Source of the DNA: Cruorifilaria tuberocauda | Taxonomy: Eukaryota; Nematoda; Chromadorea; Rhabditida; Onchocercidae | Reading direction: 5' to 3' | Assembly: GCA_013365365.1 (NCBI GenBank) | Contig: JABVXU010000643.1 | Location: 1 to 28,945 of the forward strand | Length of the DNA stretch: 28,945 nt | In this document: positions 1-11,766 of the stretch, in pieces | Layout of the letters: each line of letters starts with the position of its first letter | Position numbering within the stretch: position 1 is the first letter of the stretch | Position numbers and translations under genes: made by a program | The notes under the pieces: model-generated | Database searches by the model: none | Told to the model about the DNA's origin: nothing | What the model saw: the letters and a program-made list of their open reading frames with translations, nothing else

Positions 1-1
1 A

Positions 2-232
2 AAGTATCAGCTATCACAGAAGTTAGCAGTTTGCTTGCTTACAAATAGAAAGAAAGATTGTCACGGTCAAAGAAGATCGACGACAATAACAGGAAAGAAA
101 GAACAATTCAATATTGTAGAGGTTAAAGAAAGAATAGAAATTCCCGACAGTAGGAGCTCCTGTTCCGACACAATATCTCTTAAGTTGAACTCAGATAAGG
201 AACTAAAACGAATAAGAAAGATTAAAGTCTGA
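2..232 (+). CDS. Partial 3' exon of an unknown gene entering from the left edge
   Basis: The frame is open from base 2 through the left edge to a TGA at 230-232, giving about 76 codons with no stop in AT-rich DNA. The peptide starts hydrophobic (KYQLSQKLAVCLL), then turns strongly basic and polar (NRKKDCHGQRR) and ends in a Lys/Arg-rich tail (KELKRIRKIKV). This could be the cytoplasmic tail of a membrane protein whose last membrane segment lies outside the window, but that is inference. There is no convincing ATG near the start, so I treat it as the end of a gene that begins to the left. No family is recognised. Confidence 0.4.
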   Translation, partial: KYQLSQKLAVCLLTNRKKDCHGQRRSTTITGKKEQFNIVEVKERIEIPDSRSSCSDTISLKLNSDKELKRIRKIKV

Positions 233-2731
233 GACGTATATAGCAAATAATTTTAAATTTTTAAAATTAAAAAATCTTACCATAAATTAAAAAATCATAA
301 AAATGCATAAGAAAAAAGAAAATTTCATTTCAGAAATATCAAATCAAAATGACGGAGTGACTGAAAAATATCAGTAGCAATTTCTTTGAAAGTCTTGGCA
401 CGTCAACACTCATGTAAATATTTATCGTCTATCCTATTACCATTTCAACATGCATGCAAACGAAAAATCTATTTAGGACTGAATAAAGCTGCTGCACGAA
501 TTACGTTGCATTGTCGTATTAATTGGACTTTTGCTTAACAAACAAATATCAGTGGCATTATCTGATAAAAAAAATAACGTCAAAACACACAAAGTTCACT
601 AATACAATTTAAAGGAAAAATCTCCATAGCGTTACCAAATATGTTCAGACCTTTTCGCTTAAATATTCATTTATTATGAGCCTATGGACAATTTCCCTCT
701 GAAATTACTTATCTTTGACAGAGGTAAAATGTCGTATACAAAGTTATATGTACTAAATTCCAGCAATCTAGTTATACGATAAGTGAAAATGAAGTGCCAA
801 TCGCATGTAAAAACATGAGGGATGGACAGTGAAGGTAAGCGATGATAATCCCCTCCAAGAACTATCACTCTACCTTGTCCTTTTCTTGCAATAAAAGCTC
901 ATCAATAAATACGGTCATCGCAACCTTCTCACCATTTCACATTCTTCACTATGGATAATAAAATTTAGCTTTGTGGAAGGATTGCTTCGATAAGAATTTT
1001 ATGTTGAAGATTAGTTAGTTAGTAACCTCGCACTCACTTTTCTCTTTGCTAAAAATCCTCTCATCTCTTGTACAGTTGATGAATTTTGCATACAGTCTTT
1101 TAAAAGACACCTTACAAGATTTTGCATTTTTAATGAGCGATTTTTTGCCACATGCAAATTTATAATCCTAGCAAAAGGAAATGATAGTTTGAGTTCCAAT
1201 CAGGTCATGGATGTCATCTGCCATGTTATCAAAGTTGGTAGTTGCTCGAAATTGAATGGAATGGTTAAAGAACTTATGATCATATATATAGATCGGTTGG
1301 TGTGGAAACGACATTTACTCTAATGAATTTAGTAGACATTCTCGTGTAAATTATTTTCATTTAGCAAAAAAGGTCGACTGGAACTAGCAAATAAACTGAA
1401 TGAAATATCAGTAACTATAAAGTCCTGCTTATAAAAATATGTAATTGTTGCAAAGATAAACTTTATTTGATTACAATAATTGTCAAAAATGTAGAAATCA
1501 AACAACACTATCATAAACAACAGGCACAAACACAATTCAGAAGATTGATTTTAATATTATCCATTAAAATGATTTAAATAAGTGATAATTTCGAAAAAGT
1601 AAAAGTAAAGGCACTTATTCAAAGCTCTCATGATTTGTAGTATCGGCACATTATTACTTGGTATTTTTTCTAAAGCTTCTGGAAGAAAAAGTAAATAAGG
1701 GGAACATTCGGAACGGCAAAACCAAACAATAAAAAATGTATACTGCCGAAACTGCTCCAACAAAAAGATCTAGATAACATTTTTAAAGACGAAGACAAAA
1801 AAGTAGATGAGGTGGACAGCATTTACTACATCTCAAGATATCACCAAAAAGACTTCATCTCTATTTTACCAAATATAGAACTTTATATTTCCTGAAGAAA
1901 AGAACTTTGGAAGGATTTAATCGCTGGTGAAAAACTTCGAGAAGTGTTTGCAATGGAAGACAGATATATCTCTTAGACAAGAACTTATAATCCGGTTTGG
2001 CATCACGAATACTGCAAACAACTGAGCGCAAAAATAGAGATAGCTGATCATTTTTGTGAGGAAAAATGATGAAAATGGGAAAGGACCTTTACACAATATG
2101 TGTGTGTATGTCCAGGCTTTTGATAACTAATCCATTGCAATTTTACGCTTGAACAGAAGCTTCAAAATGAAGTGGTTAAAGAAAAAATAAAGTTGAAAAT
2201 CTGTCTAATCAACTAATCATTATTAAGTTGTATGAGACTTAACCCGTTTTGAGCTGCTAAAGTATTAATGCGAATAAGATCCATTCTCACAATATGAAGC
2301 AAAAATTCAATTAATACTTCGATGCATGTACTACTCTGTGGAAATGCTGAAAGCGCTCTGATGCCTTTTTCACCTCTGCTTTTATAGAAACATTTTAATT
2401 TTTTGCTACATTTTTATTAATACTTTTAATTTTAATTTATCTGTTAATCTATTATTCCAAACCATTTGCCTAATATTAACGATTAAAGTCTCTAGCTTCT
2501 TCTGCAACGAGTTTGCAGCTCAGTATATTAGTAATTCTCAACTGACTTATCCCAGATCTTGAATGCTGACTTTAAGTAATTCAAATCTTCGTATTTTTAC
2601 CAATGATAACGTTCCGAATTGTCGTGTTCAATTGTAAATTACCAAATGGAATCTAAAATCATTTCCAGCAAGATCTAAAACACTATAGGAGAATATTTTA
2701 GATTTGATAGTTCAACTGATTTTAATACAAG
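233..2731. other. AT-rich stretch without a convincing gene
   Basis: Three antisense open stretches of 60-70 codons occur (674-868, 1011-1199, 1557-1763). The one at 1011-1199 has splice-like ends on the minus strand (a TTTTGCTAG-type acceptor and GTAAGG/GTGAGT donors). The one at 1557-1763 is fairly protein-like. None can be chained into a gene with consistent phases, so they are not called. The rest is low-complexity A/T-rich sequence. Confidence 0.4.
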
Positions 2732-2938
2732 GTGCAATTAAACTTTACTTTTGGTCTTAAAAATTTTATAAATAAGAAGCAAAAAATTGTGACTTTCAAG
2801 AAGACAGAATTAATGAAGAAAATTGAACATCGGAGCGGCATGATTTATCATTGTGCTCTGATTGAAATAGGCGGCCATTCTCAGCGAAAAACGGATATTG
2901 AGAAGCTTTTCAAGAGCAACTTTGATTTGGAAAGCTAG
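2732..2938 (+). CDS. Possible exon or decayed gene fragment, unknown
   Basis: A 68-codon open frame ends in TAG at 2936-2938. Only its second half (from about 2810) looks coding. Base composition rises in G+C there, and the peptide (TELMKKIEHRSGMIYHCALI, then EIGGHSQRKTDIEKLFKSNF) is charged and helical rather than random A/T translation. The block could be a helix-turn-helix-like fragment of a transposase or a lone exon. I cannot tie it to a named family, and no donor or acceptor pair links it to other exons. Confidence 0.22.
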   Translation: MQLNFTFGLKNFINKKQKIVTFKKTELMKKIEHRSGMIYHCALIEIGGHSQRKTDIEKLFKSNFDLES

Positions 2939-4420
2939 ATTTGGAATTTGCAAAATATTTTCATATAAAAAACATTTTAAGTGTAAATGACAAATAAGTT
3001 AAGATTTTTTCGACAAGGATTGCAACTGTTTTCATGAGCCAGTTAATGCTATTCATTGTCGAAGAGGAACAACTTGTTTATTTCTTGCTGAGAATCTGGG
3101 ACTCTCTTGCTCTTGTCTATTTTCAATCTCGTTACTGTTCATTGTCTTCTTTGTAAAAGACTGTAAGTCATAGTGAAACTTTAATTTGAGAATCTTTTAA
3201 TAATTTATTATTTTAAACTGGAGAGAAATCTAGTAAAAAATTTTTATATCAGTCTTAATGCATTCCATGCTATAGAATATGGCTTTTTTTTTGTTAGAAG
3301 GAATTTTAAACACGTTTCTCATTCAATTCATTTATTAATTTAGAGGCATCAGATATTTATTTGTATGTTCTTTGTTTTTAAATGAAAAGTATCGAAGAAT
3401 TGTGAAGCTGGAAAGCTTTTTATATCATAGTATCACAATTATGACTCATTGTGTAATTCTAATTAACTTTCAAAAGTGACAAGTATTTTAATTTCATTTG
3501 ATATAGCATTCATAAGTTCTCACTTTTTAGGTAATTGTATTAACAGACTCTGAATCTATCAACAGTTTGGCTTTCAAATGCTTTTGTGCGGAATGCACAG
3601 CGATTATGCATTATGTTTTTCAAGAATTTTCACTTCTTATAAGATATGTTTTTCAAGAAGCAATACATGCTCGCTGAAATAGTTTTACATTGCACTGCGA
3701 AGCAAGGGTCAATTACAGTTTGATTTCCGATTACAAAATGTCCTTTCTTATCAGCCATTTTTATTTCAAAGAATTTTTCTTACAATTTTTCTTTTTTATA
3801 TCATATCGTTAAAAATGTAGTTTATGAAAATAAGAAAATAATTTCAAAAATCAGAAAACCTTATGCGAGCAGTTAGTGATTGCCTCCCTAGAAGTAAACA
3901 TGCGGAAGTTTTCTGGTCTGCCAGCAGATAAACAAGTTAGTAAGTTCATTACATCGGACAATGGTTTTCATTCTGCAAACGTTGCGCATTTAATTTAATT
4001 CGTTTTCGTTTTTAAATGCTAAAATCTTTACAACTACTTTACAGACTGCGACACTGTTTACTGCGATGCCAATCACACACAGTCAGTGTTACTGATGCAA
4101 AGATAAGTAAAGTTCCATCTTTGTGACATATCTTATAATATCGCCTTTAGAATATCATGCCGAAATTAATGCAAGCATATTTCTGAATCTGCATGCTAAC
4201 AGCTTGTTAGAAGTATAAACACATAAAATTTTGCAACAATGAAATTTTTAAACACATATTCTGCTGAAAGCAAATAATAAAAAAATGCGAGCTCTCCTGT
4301 TCAATTTCTGCTTTCACATCACCAGTAAATGCTTCCCAAATAACTTTTGCCTCTTTTTTCTGACATCATGAAGATGTTATTATAGTTTAGTTAAATTCAC
4401 AGTGAATGTTGTAACGATGC
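2939..4420. other. Intergenic, no supported feature
   Basis: The sequence is A/T-rich with no open frame that looks coding. The last part leads into the gene at 4421. A pyrimidine-A-G site (TTCACAG, 4396-4402), 18 bases before the first ATG, could be a trans-splice acceptor or the end of an upstream intron. A core promoter cannot be pointed to. Confidence 0.4.
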
Positions 4421-6105
4421 ATGATGAAGATGGATGTGGCATTTTTAAATCGTTCATTGAATTTTTTGAGGTTCTTGAAGCTCTTCAATGATTCGCACTT
4501 TTCAGATGAAATTTTTGAACGTAGGCAAATTCAAGCTATCAAACATAAATATGCAACTCTCATCTTGTAAAGAATTTATTTATTTAATCGACCTATACTA
4601 CACCTATTCATTTATTACAAGTATTCCTGAATTTTCAGCTACTGTGATGATTACTATGGTCTATGACCAAAAACTTTTTCTCAAGCAGGTGGAAATTTTT
4701 ATTTGGTCCAGGATAGTAAATTACTTTTTTTTCTATGAAAAAGTGTTATCCATGTATTGAAAATAACTAAAATGGAAATTTTAGGAATTGCTAGGTGATA
4801 TTCAAGGAAAAATGAGTGGACTGGCATACCTATGCGAAGTTGAACACGATGATATTGGTAGGTTATTGGAAAAAATATTCCTCGGTTAAAAATTCAAAAA
4901 AGAATTTTGGAAAATAATCTTGACATTTTTAAAGCTTCAAAAGGTTATCTAAATGCTTAGTTCATATCAGCAACTTGTTTGCTTCGTTATTTTAAAGAGT
5001 CGTTTGGAAAACTATAGCTGTGTTACTTATCATAGTAGCTTAGCAACTTCCAGCGAAATGTTTAAAATATTCAACATATTTCATTTGGAACTATGTAAGG
5101 CAATGATTTCACAGTACAAGAGATGGAAAAGCAATCCTCTGGAAGAAATGACAAACGATACTTTGGCATATATAAAAAGCATAAAAGAAAAAATATTGAC
5201 TGATGAAAATATTGAAACTGTTATTGATTTCTTCTCAAAGATGTATATAGATCAGCTGTACAGATTTATTCAGACGTCATGCTTTAAATAATTAATTGCT
5301 TTTGGGAATCTGTTTAATGAATCGAACATATATTTTAAGATTTCAATGTTAATTCATTCCGGTTAGGAACTCTTGCAAAAAGTATGCATAACGTTTTTCA
5401 ACCATTCTCCAGAAATTTCTGCAATTTTATATATAATAATATCCAAAATGGCTGATTTGATTTTAATTTTTTGACAGCATACTTGGTATAGTATTATTAA
5501 AACAAGTCACATTCAGGAAGAAAGAAATGTGAGAAAGGGATACATAAACTTCACCTTGGAATTTGCAAAATGCCAAGTAATTAACTAGTACTGTAAACTG
5601 CTGCATGAACATTGCAAGATCAATGACACTGTCAAGCTTTTCATTCTTGCTGTTTATTTGTGATTTATTTGGAAAATACATATTCAGTTATAAAAGTCCA
5701 AGTCTGTGGCAAACTCTACAAAATAAAATAGAAGGTAGATCAGTTAGTGATTAGTGATGATCACATTACTTTTGTTGAAGTAAATCAAAGAGATTCAGAT
5801 TTTATAATGTCAAATAATAATATATAAGATCATCATCGCTACTTTTTCCTTGTTCTCAACGAATTTAAATATTGTTCTTGTTTTACTTCGCACCTATTGT
5901 ATATTCCCGCAGTTAAGGGAAACGGAAAGTTCTCACAGGTGCATTTCCTGAAGTATTTACTGGTTTGTTTTTACCTTATATATTGTTCATGAATCAAAAA
6001 ATATTCGATTCTCATTTTTAGGCAGAGAAATCGGCTGAAAGCCAAGTGAGAAAATCAATCAAAAAGAGAGCGACCTTAAAATCTAAAATCACATTAGCAA
6101 GATGA
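4421..6105 (+). CDS. Unrecognised nine-exon gene, predicted ~227-aa helical protein
   Basis: Exons joined by GT/AG signals and consistent phase: 4421-4520, 4639-4688, 4785-4857, 4971-5001, 5054-5275, 5478-5528, 5688-5734, 5913-5938 and 6022-6105 (684 nt, 228 codons with stop). An in-frame TAA lies just before the ATG at 4421. The protein begins MMKMDVAFLNRSLNFLRFLK, has a central soluble helical part (exon 5 contains KAMISQYKRWKSNPLEEMTN), a short hydrophobic patch (ILGIVLL) in exon 6, and a basic C-terminal tail (SQVRKSIKKRATLKSKITLAR region). No signal peptide is evident. Exons 4, 6, 7 and 8 are only 26-51 nt, and some donors are weak (GTAGGC, GTTTGG, GTCATG). Exon 5 could instead be terminal, with a TAA at 5289-5291. 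No domain family is recognised. Exons 1-3, 5, 8 and 9 are the most convincing. Confidence 0.5.
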
Positions 6106-6308
6106 AACAACTGTTTTCGGATGGCGCCCTCATTTGTAAAATTATTTTCGTCTTTTGCGTAGCTTTCACTACAACATTACTTTAAATTATCTTCTCACAT
6201 TGCTCCTTTAGCATCCCAATTCAGTTTGTTCTTCCTCGACGCTTATTTCTTATTAAACATTTCCATCTCTCCAATTATAATTAATTGCATTATATGGCAT
6301 CCCTAATG

Positions 6309-6611
6309 TTAATAAGTTTCTGCTGTTCTAGTTAAACATTCTTTCAGATTTCCTCTGTAATTTTCATATTTGAAGATTAAACTCTCATTTCTATATCTAA
6401 AAAAGGACTTAGCACGTAACACATACTCATTTATCCACATTCCAACAGAGCACAGTGTTTTTGGAGTTGGCAAAGGAAAAGAACTTCCATGAACAAGTTT
6501 GTGATCATCCAAAAATAGTTCACTAATTTCAATAACTTTGCGTATTTGTAACTTAAAAATTTGAAAGAGAATTACATTAAATGATACATTAACAATAAAG
6601 TTATCATTGTA
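6309..6611 (-). CDS. Antisense open stretch, possible exon of an unknown gene
   Basis: On the minus strand the frame is open for 101 codons, from just after a TAA near 6612 to a TAA ending at 6309. The lower part reads like protein: KVIEISELFLDDHKLVHGSS, then PLPTPKTLCSVGMWINEYVL, then RAKSFFRYRNESLIFKYENY. There is no ATG near the beginning, so it would be an internal or terminal exon, or a decayed remnant. A weak acceptor (TTTTTAAG) lies inside. I do not recognise the family and found no partner exon. Confidence 0.28.
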   Translation of the reverse strand, partial: YNDNFIVNVSFNVILFQIFKLQIRKVIEISELFLDDHKLVHGSSFPLPTPKTLCSVGMWINEYVLRAKSFFRYRNESLIFKYENYRGNLKECLTRTAETY

Positions 6612-9600
6612 TTATCCCAAAGAAGCGTTTCTATTCATCATATAAAAAGAGCTGAACAGACGTTTAATATAGCGTATCTCTTATCACAGCGTAATAATTT
6701 AGAGTGATCCAGCCGAGGAAAGTTTTTAATTCCCCGAAGATCCGTATCGCGTAAATATGCTAATTAATTACATTCATTCAGTCTATCAGATTTTAAGAAT
6801 TCAGTGAAGTGGATAGACTGAAAATTGCGATTTAATAAGGGAAGCTCCTAATCTGCTTCATTTTAGGCGCACCTTATGAATTACCACTGTGCACATTGTT
6901 CACAAAAAAAGTTTGAATGTGAATGATTTGAGACAGAAAATGTTATCAATGAATTATTTTCAATGTAAGCCAGACTAAGGATAGGCTTGCGCTGAATACA
7001 TATCAATTTTACCGTTATCATCATTGTTACCAGCATCTAGAGAAGAAGCAGCAGAAATAGAGTAATAACAGAGAGAGCGTTACTGACAGATTGATTAGGT
7101 TCGAACAGCATCTTAACATCTTCCCCTATTTCAGCGAAACCTTTTTCGAAAATTTCAAACCACTTGAAGTCTATTTGTTACTTGAACAGCTGTTATAAAC
7201 TGCACCCTAACTTGAAATTTTTAAGTTTTAACTGGATGAGCTTCAGTTTGCTTCTCATCTTTGGTTTTCCTTCATTTCATTTCGTCCTGTTTCTTTTTTT
7301 ACTATTATGTAAATTTCCGTAAATTATTAAACAGCTATTATTTCAAAACAGAGTTCTTTTGATACTCTTCTCATATAGTCGAAATATGACCTCTGCATAA
7401 AGAGACCGCGATTCGGGTATTATTGTGTTTACATTTAATTAAAGCTAAATACTTTTTCCACCCATAATTTATATCTTATTTTATTCGCATTGTATTATTA
7501 TGTGCTGTCTTCTCCTTTAATCAATACAGAAGAAATGATATGACATTCAGAACTTAGGTTCCCAGGGGTGCGGTACTGGATGCCAATCATATATCTGCAG
7601 GTCCCAGTGATCAGACGTCCAAACGTGCATTTAGTCTACTTATAAGGCAAGCTATCAGCAGAAAATTTCCCTAACCAACATTGCAGAAGTTATAACTTTA
7701 CCTTTCCCGATCAATTCTTAGAGCACCAATCATGGCTACCTCGAGATACACGTAATTTCAAAAAGTATCATCCCCAAGAGATGGTTGACTGATGTAATTT
7801 CCTCCTTTTCTTTCTAAATTTCTTGCATATTCAAATTTGATTCAAATTAATTTATTTCCAAGTTATTTATATTTTATTTCATTTGGAAGACAGAGTTAAA
7901 TTAGAACTTCAATTTTCCTTGAAATGAAATCTCCTAGTTTTTTCTGCTTCTACCAACTATTAATTTTTTTCTCCAACTATTTTGCGAAATTAATTGTGTT
8001 TACTATCGAGATTGCAATTTTCGGATTACAATTATATAACTTTGTATTTCATATCATAGAGGCATACAGACCTTTATTTGCTGTCTTAGAAGTGAAGCTC
8101 AAAATAACATCAGCAAATTTGGATAATTTCGAAGTGAGATCTAAGCTCTCATTCATGCTGACTTTTTCATTAAAAATTTCATCTATGTAAAGAAAGTTCA
8201 ATATGTGTATATAAAATTTTAAAGGAAACTACATTGTCACGAAAATCATAGTGAATGAAATTCCATTAGAGACGAGGAAATATTGTAATAAATCATGATA
8301 TGATATAGCACGCAAAACGAAACATCTAATATTGATAAGTAATTCTGAAAATGGGAATTCTCAATTTTCCTTTTACATTTAATATTTATTACAGCATTTA
8401 CGAGAATGTGAAAATTCCTTCATTTGAAAACTGGGAAATGAATTAGATTAGAACTGTAACTAAAAAAAAGAAAAAAATCTGATAACATTTCACTAAACAA
8501 ATTCCATTCTGCATTAAATTCCAGCATGATTCAAAGTGAGAGTTCCTAACTCCTTTTCACATTCCTAATTGGTGACATTTTCACAAAGGTGATTTTCCTC
8601 TCACTTCCAAAAGATTCGTTGCTGATATCACATAAGTTTAACATATAGTCTTTTTGGATGTTCGTTTTTTATACAATTAAGATGTAAAACTTTTCAAATT
8701 GGCGCACATTTGCCATACTTCTCCGCTCAAAAAAGCACAATATGTCTGAATGTGAGTCATTGTTGACTCATTTTCGGTTTAAACTCCATAGATCTCTCAA
8801 TAATCTGCATTTTAAACCAGTGATCCTTTCTTATTTCGTCTTTACCAGCCAATCTGAGATCGAGTGAAGGAGCTTTCAGGACAACTGCGCTGCACTTAAT
8901 TGCTTTTTATATGAGAAACGCAGCATTCGTTTGCAGGACATTGTAAATATTTATCACAAAAAAAAGGTTGTCATTCAGTAACGTAATGAACACCATGTAA
9001 AAAAATATTAGTTTAAAAAATGAACTCTTCTAAGATTTTTTTCAATCAACAAATCTCAGAATCTTTTTCCTTCAATTTTATTTCTCCCCGCCTTTTCCTT
9101 CGGCTTAAAACATTTTGGAGCTTTGCTTACATTAAGTAGTGGCTACTGTGAGATCGAAAAGTATTTAAACAGGCATTTAATTTCGCTTGACACAACACAA
9201 CAATTAATATGGTGTCATTTTTAAAGGAGAAGTGTTAACGCCAGTAACTTCATCTTTCAAATAGTTTCATAGGGAAATACGAATAATTCAGTATGTTTTC
9301 CATACTTACAGGGATCTATAAATATGCTGCTGAATGGTCAGTAATTTCAAAAATTAAAATTGGAAGTAAACAGGTTGATAATTACGTTTACTTTTATAAT
9401 TGCTTAGATGGTAAAAAATAATGCTACTAATCTGCACGGTGTAGAAATGTTCGTTTGAAAAATGTTTCAATGTAACAATGCTTTTGCCTCTCCAGGAAAG
9501 TAAGCGATGCGCTTTCGTGATAGTACATAGTATACATGTTAGTGCATGTTAGGTTCAAATTGATGTGGTTGGTAATATGAAATTAATTGCTATCATAAAG

Positions 9601-10379
9601 AGTGGTAATTGATACGTGATTTTCGGTATAGATAACATCAGTACATTTCAGTAAACCTATTTTATTGATTATACCGGATTTTTTGTATTATTTCATTTCA
9701 AATCGGAATTCTGAATTTGTTTAACAATCTGTTTAATAACCCAAATTCTTCTACTTTGAGTTATCTACTATAAAAAATCAAAGTGAAAAGGAAAAGATTT
9801 TGTTTTAAAAAGTGATGTGTGTTATATAATGTAAGGTGAGCGATCCAAATATAATTTTCCAGTTGCTTCTTCCACTATGTTTCCATTTGATGGCTATGCA
9901 TTTCAATCAAGGAAATTTGTGATAAATGCAAAAAAAGCTAACGAATTTGGAAGGTTTTTAAAAATTTTTGGCTTCAGATATAGAGAATTTTAGTAGTGAA
10001 TAATTTTTTTTTATATCTTTTCAAGTTTATCATTAATCCATTAATCTTGAAAAGATCAAGATTACTTGTTGAAACCTTGAATTGCGAGTGCAAAAAGTTT
10101 GCTCCATGTGCACGCATTTTTGCTGGAAAACCCTTAAGAGTTATGCATATCTAAACATAAGTTAAAATGGCTTACTCAATAATAGATAGTTAAATAAGGA
10201 TTCCTTAAATGAATCTAATTTAAAAGAACTTGAAGCAACTTGTCCATTTATTATAGATCGGGTTCATTACATGTATAGTTTAGCAAACCTTGTTACTCAT
10301 TACAATCTGGATGAATTCCATGTTTTAATGTTCAGAAATTGAATCATTAAATTAAAGAAAGCTTGACGTTGATACTGAA
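6612..10379. other. Long gene-poor interval
   Basis: No supported gene. An 88-codon + strand frame at 7924-8190 is hydrophobic but looks like translated T-rich DNA. A G+C-richer patch at about 7555-7640 has no long open frame and no tRNA-like boxes. A small perfect hairpin (9-bp arms, 5-nt loop) lies at 10042-10064. The last 50 bases before 10380 contain TGTTCAG, a possible trans-splice acceptor for the histidine-rich gene. Confidence 0.4.
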
Positions 10380-11766
10380 ATGGAATTTAAATTCAATAAT
10401 CTTTTTTTAAGGATGATGATCCAGAGATTGCAATCAGTATTTGTTGTAGCTGTGGTTTTAACCTGTTTTGCTTTGAATGATATCCAAGCGATGCGAATAA
10501 AACGAGATGATGCAACAGCACAAAGAAACCAGAAGAATGAGACAGATATGAATCACAATGAACATCAAGAACATGGTTATGAACACAAAAACGATTCCAG
10601 CCACGAAAAACATGAATATCATAATTGTTCTGGAAGCCATGAAAATCATAGCAAAGAACATCATGACGAAGAGCATCATCACGAAAAGAAAACATATTAT
10701 TACTGTAAATGCCACAGTCATCATGACAACGAGACAGAAAGCCATGAACATGAACATGAACACATGCATGAAAATGATACAGAAATTTATGGTGATAATT
10801 ATCATCACCATCATAAAGGTATCCATAAACACCTAGGTAATCATTCAGATAGCAGTGAAAATAATCATCAGGACTGCCGATGCCATTGTCACTGTCCGAA
10901 ACATAAGGGAAGCCATGATAAGGAACAGGAGCGTAAGGAACACAAAAAGAAGGAAAGCGGTGAACACTGCCACTGTTTCTGTCATCATCACGGCGATGAA
11001 GAACAGAAGGAATCAGATAAGATGGAACAACATGATAAGGATCATCATGATAAGGACGATAGTAAAGAGCATAAAAGTTAGCACTCCATTGCTTAATCCT
11101 ACTCCTTTTGATCTGTCATGCGCTAATCAACATTCACATCTCTTTCAACTTTCAAAATGGAGGAAATATATTGAAGCATTTTATGATCAAAAAATATCTT
11201 ATTTCTTTTGTTGCAAATTTTATCAAATAGATTAAAGTAAAAAAATGTGAAACTTGAAATAATTACTACCAATACTAATAATGAGATCATTCTGTTTTTC
11301 AGAGGAATCCGAAGAACACAAGGAGGAAAAAGTAATTATTTATTTGCTCAGCAGTAGCCAAAAAATTATCAATACATTTATTGACATTTCATAATGAAAT
11401 GTTGAAATCTTAACTTGGAAAGGTCCCAGGCTAACGATCGTTTATAAAAGTTGAAGAAATTGAATTCCAGAATAGACTTCATTTATAAAAGAAAGCAAGA
11501 CTACACTGAATTTTTTGACAGTTTAAAGTTGTTCTTTTTTAACAAGTAACTCCAGTTTTGAAGTTTTCAAGATTCTTGATAGCATATCAGAAGTTTGGAA
11601 CTTTTTGTCTTGATTGAATGACCTATACAATACTGGTAAACATAGTGTCCTGGAAAACTTTTAAATTGCTGTTTTCCTACATTAGTAAAGCAAAAATAAG
11701 TTATTGCAGATGTTTTAGAAATTTTTGTTTCAGCATCAGGATCAGGTCATGAAGCTACTGTTCTGA
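10380..11766 (+). CDS. Secreted histidine-rich, cysteine-containing putative metal-binding protein
   Basis: The first exon is open from ATG 10380 to TAG 11079-11081 (233 codons). The start may be 10413, right after a TTTTTTAAG acceptor-like site, giving a signal peptide with core VFVVAVVLTCFAL and cleavage near DIQA. A KR pair follows soon after (MRIKR), like a propeptide processing site. The mature chain is about one fifth histidine (roughly 44 His), rich in Glu, Lys and Asp, with seven NxS/T sequons and about ten cysteines clustered as CKCH, CRCHCHC and CHCFCHHH. These are plausible Zn, Cu or haem ligands. A donor at 11077 (phase 1) joins 11303-11331 (KESEEHKEEK) and 11734-11766 (HQDQVMKLLF, then TGA). 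The added residues keep the same composition, so the spliced end is preferred. Extracellular metal or haem binding is inferred from composition only; no family is assigned. Confidence 0.8.

Noticed and set aside
5478..5575. Alternative reading of exon 6 with a GTAATT donor (HTWYSIIKTSHIQEERNVRK...)
   Set aside because: It looks coding, but its phase cannot join either neighbour. The shorter form ending at 5528 fits phases on both sides. It remains the main alternative.
5463..5681. Minus-strand 72-codon frame
   Set aside because: It lies opposite phase-consistent exon 6 of the nine-exon gene and the intron after it, and has no splice signals of its own.
7098..7107. GGTTCGAACA, resembling a tRNA B box
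   Set aside because: It lacks the full B-box consensus, and no matching A box or cloverleaf stems were found nearby.
7924..8190. 88-codon hydrophobic + strand frame
   Set aside because: Phe/Leu/Ile-rich translation of T-rich DNA, with no splice context and no recognisable membrane-protein motif.
10393..10832. Long minus-strand frames opposite the histidine-rich gene (10393-10695 and 10458-10832)
   Set aside because: They are the antisense of repeated CAT/GAA codons. The Met/Ile/Phe-rich or His-poor translations are what low-complexity His/Glu coding produces in the complement.
10558..11235. Other + strand frames inside the histidine-rich gene (10558-10836, 10855-11235)
   Set aside because: Out-of-frame readings of the same His/Glu/Lys codon runs. 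They lack a signal peptide and have monotonous Met/Ile/Thr composition.
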